34,609 nucleotides of DNA, taken from the NCBI GenBank assembly GCA_049609225.1, contig JBMYYH010000022.1, forward strand, positions 1 through 34,609, in the 5' to 3' direction. Made by a program: the position numbers and the translations under genes. Below, piece after piece: positions 32,248 to 34,609 of this stretch. The stretch's first letter is position 1. Each line of letters starts with the position of its first letter. A model generated the notes under the pieces. The model worked only from the letters and a program-made list of their open reading frames with translations. It had not been told where the DNA came from and searched no databases. The stretch is from GCA-2746235 sp049609225. Lineage in GTDB: Bacteria > Planctomycetota > UBA1135.

Positions 32248-32254
32248 CGTATCC
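32241..32254. repeat. 14-bp repeat, left copy
   Basis: CGGATAACGTATCC, covering the stop codon of the small exported protein gene; the same 14 bases recur at 33603-33616. The core has arms GGATA and TATCC around ACG. Confidence 0.75.
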
Positions 32255-32277
32255 GTTGGTGTTGCGGCTGATGGCCG

Positions 32278-32325
32278 AAAAATGGGCGCTTGGGGATGGT
32301 CTGGAAAACATCCTTCAGCGCCCAT
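32278..32325 (-). terminator. Terminator for the lower-GC gene at 32472-33302
   Basis: ATGGGCGCT (32282-32290) pairs perfectly with AGCGCCCAT (32317-32325), with an inner stem GGATG (32294-32298) with CATCC (32309-32313). On the minus strand the stem is followed by TTTTT (32282-32278), the form of a Rho-independent terminator. It may also help end the plus-strand operon. Confidence 0.75.
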
Positions 32326-32355
32326 GATCTTTAGAATTTGAGGGTGCAGTGCGCG

Positions 32356-32394
32356 CACCCCCAAGCGGGTGTACGACACCACCGAGGAGGTGGT
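32356..32394. other. Two small tandem hairpins in the convergent intergenic region
   Basis: CACCC/GGGTG (32356-32371) and ACCACC/GGTGGT (32378-32394) lie next to each other, in 224 bases without a gene (32248-32471). No known RNA family is recognised. The stems are short, and chance is possible in a GC-rich context. Confidence 0.4.
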
Positions 32395-32471
32395 TGTGAG
32401 TCATTACAGCAAGGTATTCGGTTGAGAGTTGTGGAAGGCGTGGAGGTCAATTAAGGAGATCAGCTGAAGAT

Positions 32472-33302
32472 TTAATCAGCCGATGGCATGACTTCAAATT
32501 CCATGTCAACTCCAGAGTCAAGGCAAACCATTCCCTTCTTGTTGATCAGGTTGTCAGAGACCAAGATGATGCGAGAGGTCGAATAATCAATGCCAGCCAC
32601 AAACTCATCATAATCAAGTGCTTCCAAAGCGATTTGATCAAGAATCTGATTCATTGATAAACCGGTAGTAGGAAAGACAATGTCGAAGGCGTTAGCCCTG
32701 ACTCCAATCATGCCAACACCTGTGCCGTCAATAGTTCCGGTAGGCGTGCCAGTGAAATCAAAGATTATCCAGTCTTTCCAAGAAGGGTCTGGAGCCGATC
32801 CTGTTGTAAAGAATTCTGTGGGAATCGGAGCAAGCTCAAGTGGTCCAGAATTACTGGGAGTAACATCAACGGTCTCGACAAAATCGACCGACTCGCGTGA
32901 GGTCTCAGTCGCCTTAACGACCTTAATCTTTCCAACATCAGTGTTCGTGGAACTTGGCGAGATCGTGACATTCGCAGTCCCTCTTTCAATAACCCAATCA
33001 CCGTTTTCGCCATGATTAGGGTAAGAGCCCTTTAAGGCGTCTTCAAAGGCCTTCAGCTTACCTTCTCGGGTCATCCCCGCAGTGATAGTAATAGGAATCT
33101 CATGAATGTGCTCCCCGGATTTCTTTTTCAGGTCATGGCCCAGAACCCTCAACTTAAGAGTTACCTTTCCTGCCCTTTTGGGCTTGGTCACCTGAAACGT
33201 GGTGACTGCGTCGCTCGGATCGGTGAGCCTGGGGGAGTCGGCGAATGCAGCGACTGAAATCAAGCCAACTGCGAGAATAATGAATGCTGATGTTTTAGAC
33301 AT
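32472..33302 (-). CDS. Exported protein of unknown function, lower GC than neighbours
   Basis: A 276-residue precursor. The frame is open further upstream, but the ATG at 33302 begins a clean signal peptide (MSKTSAFIILAVGLISVAAFA, cleavage after FA). The mature part is polar and beta-rich: KAGKVTLKLRVLGH-like strands, EHIHEIPITITAGM, GTANVTISPSSTNTDVGKIKVV and GTIDGTGVGMIGVRANAFDIVF, with FAGIDYSTSRIILVSDN-like sequence near the end. No family recognised; possibly an extracellular or surface protein. Its base composition is visibly more AT-rich than the genes on both sides, and it is flanked by a 14-bp repeat, so it may have been acquired. Confidence 0.72.
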   Translation of the reverse strand: MSKTSAFIILAVGLISVAAFADSPRLTDPSDAVTTFQVTKPKRAGKVTLKLRVLGHDLKKKSGEHIHEIPITITAGMTREGKLKAFEDALKGSYPNHGENGDWVIERGTANVTISPSSTNTDVGKIKVVKATETSRESVDFVETVDVTPSNSGPLELAPIPTEFFTTGSAPDPSWKDWIIFDFTGTPTGTIDGTGVGMIGVRANAFDIVFPTTGLSMNQILDQIALEALDYDEFVAGIDYSTSRIILVSDNLINKKGMVCLDSGVDMEFEVMPSAD

Positions 33303-33363
33303 GTGGGGGAGTCGGTGTAAACAAGGTGCTGGCGCTTGGTGGTCGCCAGATGAGTTAATGCGG

Positions 33364-33393
33364 AGCCTATGATCCATCCGCATATCCGGTCAA
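33364..33393 (-). promoter_or_regulatory. Candidate promoter for the exported protein at 33302
   Basis: On the minus strand TTGACC (33393-33388), 18 bases, TAGGCT (33369-33364). It would give a leader of about 55 bases before the ATG at 33302. Confidence 0.4.
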
Positions 33394-33398
33394 GGCCT

Positions 33399-33412
33399 AT
33401 TCTATACAGAAT
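33399..33412. promoter_or_regulatory. Possible operator: ATTCT-N4-AGAAT
   Basis: A perfect 5-bp inverted repeat around ATAC, six bases upstream of the candidate -35 box of the minus-strand gene. The position suits an activator or repressor site; no partner is known. Confidence 0.3.
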
Positions 33413-33602
33413 CGACATTTTTAGGCCCTATCTTTAGGTGAGGAGAATCCGGAAGAACTCATGCGTTACCCCCGAGATATTCAGATGGAATCAGAATAAA
33501 GCGGCTTGATAGGTGGCCTTATGAGTCACTTTGTCAGGGTTGCGAATTTCGGGATTAAGGGCTTTAAGCCAGATTTTTAGCCAGATGCCCCACATTTCAA
33601 TT

Positions 33603-33616
33603 CGGATAACGTATCC
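33603..33616. repeat. 14-bp repeat, right copy
   Basis: CGGATAACGTATCC, identical to 32241-32254. It lies 74 bases before the GTG of the HTH-membrane gene, close to where a promoter or operator would be. Confidence 0.75.
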
Positions 33617-33689
33617 TTGGCCTCCCGTGGGGCTACAGCTATGCTGACCTCCGGAACCCTTCCTAGAACCCGTCCCAAGACCAGAACCA

Positions 33690-34241
33690 GTGAGCGACAG
33701 CGAATTTTCCTCCTTCGACGAAGCCCTCAAGAAACTCGAGCTTGAGGAAGAGGATCTCAAACGGCTGATTTCGGCCGGTGAGATTCGTGCTTTCCGCGAA
33801 GGCTCCAACATGCGTCTCCGCGTCGAAGACGTCTCTAAGGTCGCTGACCAGCTCGGCATTGGTGGTTCGGTCGCAGAGGCCGATGCCGGTGAAGTCCTGG
33901 AAGTCGAGGATCTGGTCCTCGATGAGGCCGATGATGAAGGCATGGCCACGACCCAGCTTTCCGAGGAAGACACCCTGCTCGACGATGCTGTCGAAGAGCT
34001 TGAGGTCGCCGAAGAGGCTCCTGCCGCAAAGGCTGGTGGTCGTCAGCGTGCCGCCGGTGGTGCCCGTAGTGGCCGCGCCGCAGCAGCTGCTGCCCCGACT
34101 TCCGATGAAGGTGGTGGCATGCGTGCCGCGATCATCCTGACCAGCCTCTTGATGCTGTGGGGAATCGCCTTCGCCATCAACATGGTCTCTGGCCAGTCGA
34201 GTGGTGTGACTGCACCGATCGTAGACATGGTCTCCGAGTAG
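33690..34241 (+). CDS. Excisionase/MerR-like HTH protein with C-terminal membrane segment
   Basis: A 183-residue protein from a GTG start at 33690. Residues about 8-56 form an HTH_17-like winged helix (EALKKLELEEEDLKRLISAGEIRAF, then EGSNMRLRVEDVSKVADQLG), followed by an acidic middle (EVLEVEDLVLDEADDEG, EEDTLLDDAVEELEV), an Ala/Arg/Gly-rich linker and a single membrane helix near the end (AAIILTSLLMLWGIAFAINMV). This plan, a DNA-binding-like head and one C-terminal helix, occurs often in planctomycetes. It may be a membrane-held regulator, or the HTH fold may bind another protein. Gene directly before the FGE-type lipoprotein. Confidence 0.75.
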   Translation: MSDSEFSSFDEALKKLELEEEDLKRLISAGEIRAFREGSNMRLRVEDVSKVADQLGIGGSVAEADAGEVLEVEDLVLDEADDEGMATTQLSEEDTLLDDAVEELEVAEEAPAAKAGGRQRAAGGARSGRAAAAAAPTSDEGGGMRAAIILTSLLMLWGIAFAINMVSGQSSGVTAPIVDMVSE

Positions 34242-34260
34242 TCGGAACCACCAAGATCAA

Positions 34261-34609
34261 GTGATCCAACAGGCCCTGATCCTGACGCTTCTGCTCGGGA
34301 TCGGGGCCTGTTCTCGTTCCGAGGTCAACCCTTTGCCCGAGGCGGCCGCAAGACTCGAGCATATGGTCTTGTCCTTCCCGGCTCCCTTTCAACGGGAGTG
34401 GATGTTAGCCGGCCGCTATGAAGTCACCCAAGAGGAATTCGGGCAGGCCTACCGTCAGGGCGAGCATGACTTGCCCGTCTCCATGATCAACTTCCATGAG
34501 GCGCAGGCTTGGTGCCAAGAACGCAATCTGCGTTTGCCCAATGTGTGGGAATGGAATCACCTTGCCACCTCGGGCACCGGGCAGTTCTCGGTCGACGAGA
34601 CTTCGCGTA
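34261..34609 (+). CDS. FGE/SUMF1-type lipoprotein (partial, runs off window end)
   Basis: 116 codons from a GTG at 34261 to the window edge. A signal sequence and lipobox GIGAC (LILTLLLGIGAC) are followed by the formylglycine-generating-enzyme-like domain start: GRYEVTQEEFGQAY, then LPVSMINFHEAQAWCQERNLRLPNVWEWNHLA, matching the family pattern (PV-x-x-V-x-W-x-x-A-x-x-[YF]C-x-W ... RLPTE-x-EWE). True sulfatase activators keep further Cys residues beyond this point, which are not visible. Many lipoprotein members are not activators, so the function stays open. Confidence 0.82.
   Translation, partial: MIQQALILTLLLGIGACSRSEVNPLPEAAARLEHMVLSFPAPFQREWMLAGRYEVTQEEFGQAYRQGEHDLPVSMINFHEAQAWCQERNLRLPNVWEWNHLATSGTGQFSVDETSR

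Larger units (their letters stand above)
33303..33689. other. Gene-free AT-richer region between divergent genes
   Basis: No coding frame is convincing here. It holds a candidate minus-strand promoter (33364-33393), the inverted repeat ATTCT-ATAC-AGAAT (33399-33412), a direct repeat AGCCAGAT (33567-33574 and 33579-33586) and the right copy of the 14-bp repeat (33603-33616). The final 70 bases before the GTG at 33690 should carry the promoter of that gene, but I see no clear boxes. Confidence 0.55.

Noticed and set aside
33567..33586. Two AGCCAGAT copies as a CRISPR or iteron remnant
   Set aside because: Only two 8-bp copies, four bases apart, with no further units; too little to call.

Overview
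The window is high-GC bacterial DNA packed with short or overlapping gene junctions (ATGA, TAATG, TTGA and GTGA couplings), many small lipoproteins and several GTG or TTG starts. The three tandem DUF1573-type lipoproteins, an excisionase-like HTH protein with a C-terminal membrane segment, and a sulfatase-modifying (FGE-type) lipoprotein suggest a member of the Planctomycetota or a relative. This is inference from gene content; no rRNA gene is present to settle it.

Layout. 1-1591 (minus): the start of an RlmI-type RNA methyltransferase and an EVE-domain protein. 1655-10024 (plus): nine tightly coupled genes, namely tryptophan 2,3-dioxygenase, an atypical SDR, a luciferase-like flavin monooxygenase, an asparaginase-II-family hydrolase, an aldehyde dehydrogenase, two class III extradiol dioxygenase subunits, a RidA-family deaminase and kynurenine formamidase. 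10025-11680: an orphan zinc-finger anti-sigma-like protein and three small exported proteins. 11677-13797 (minus): a Ski2-like DEVH helicase. 13841-16726: a lipoprotein, a membrane protein, then rplM-rpsI. 17016-18659: yebC and a degenerate receiver/GGDEF-like protein. 18656-19252 (minus): a lipoprotein. 19276-32247 (plus): three DUF1573-type lipoproteins (the third interrupted by a stop codon), then two PilB/GspE ATPases around a PilT, PilC/GspF, a histidine kinase, two CNNM/CorC-type membrane proteins and a small exported protein. 32248-33689: a lower-GC exported-protein gene with hairpins and a 14-bp repeat on both sides. 33690-34609: an HTH-membrane protein and the start of an FGE-type lipoprotein.

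The most interesting part is 1655-10024. It has both enzymes that make kynurenine (TDO and formamidase) and an enzyme set matching 2-aminophenol ring cleavage (dioxygenase, semialdehyde dehydrogenase, deaminase), but no kynureninase and no kynurenine 3-monooxygenase. In their place are a flavin monooxygenase of the family that includes type II Baeyer-Villiger enzymes and a beta-aspartyl hydrolase relative with an altered metal site. A simple reading is a new tryptophan route: the monooxygenase inserts oxygen into the aryl ketone of kynurenine, giving the 2-aminophenyl ester of aspartate; the asparaginase homolog releases aspartate and 2-aminophenol; and the Amn-type enzymes degrade 2-aminophenol. 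The genes are seen in the sequence, but the chemistry is inference.
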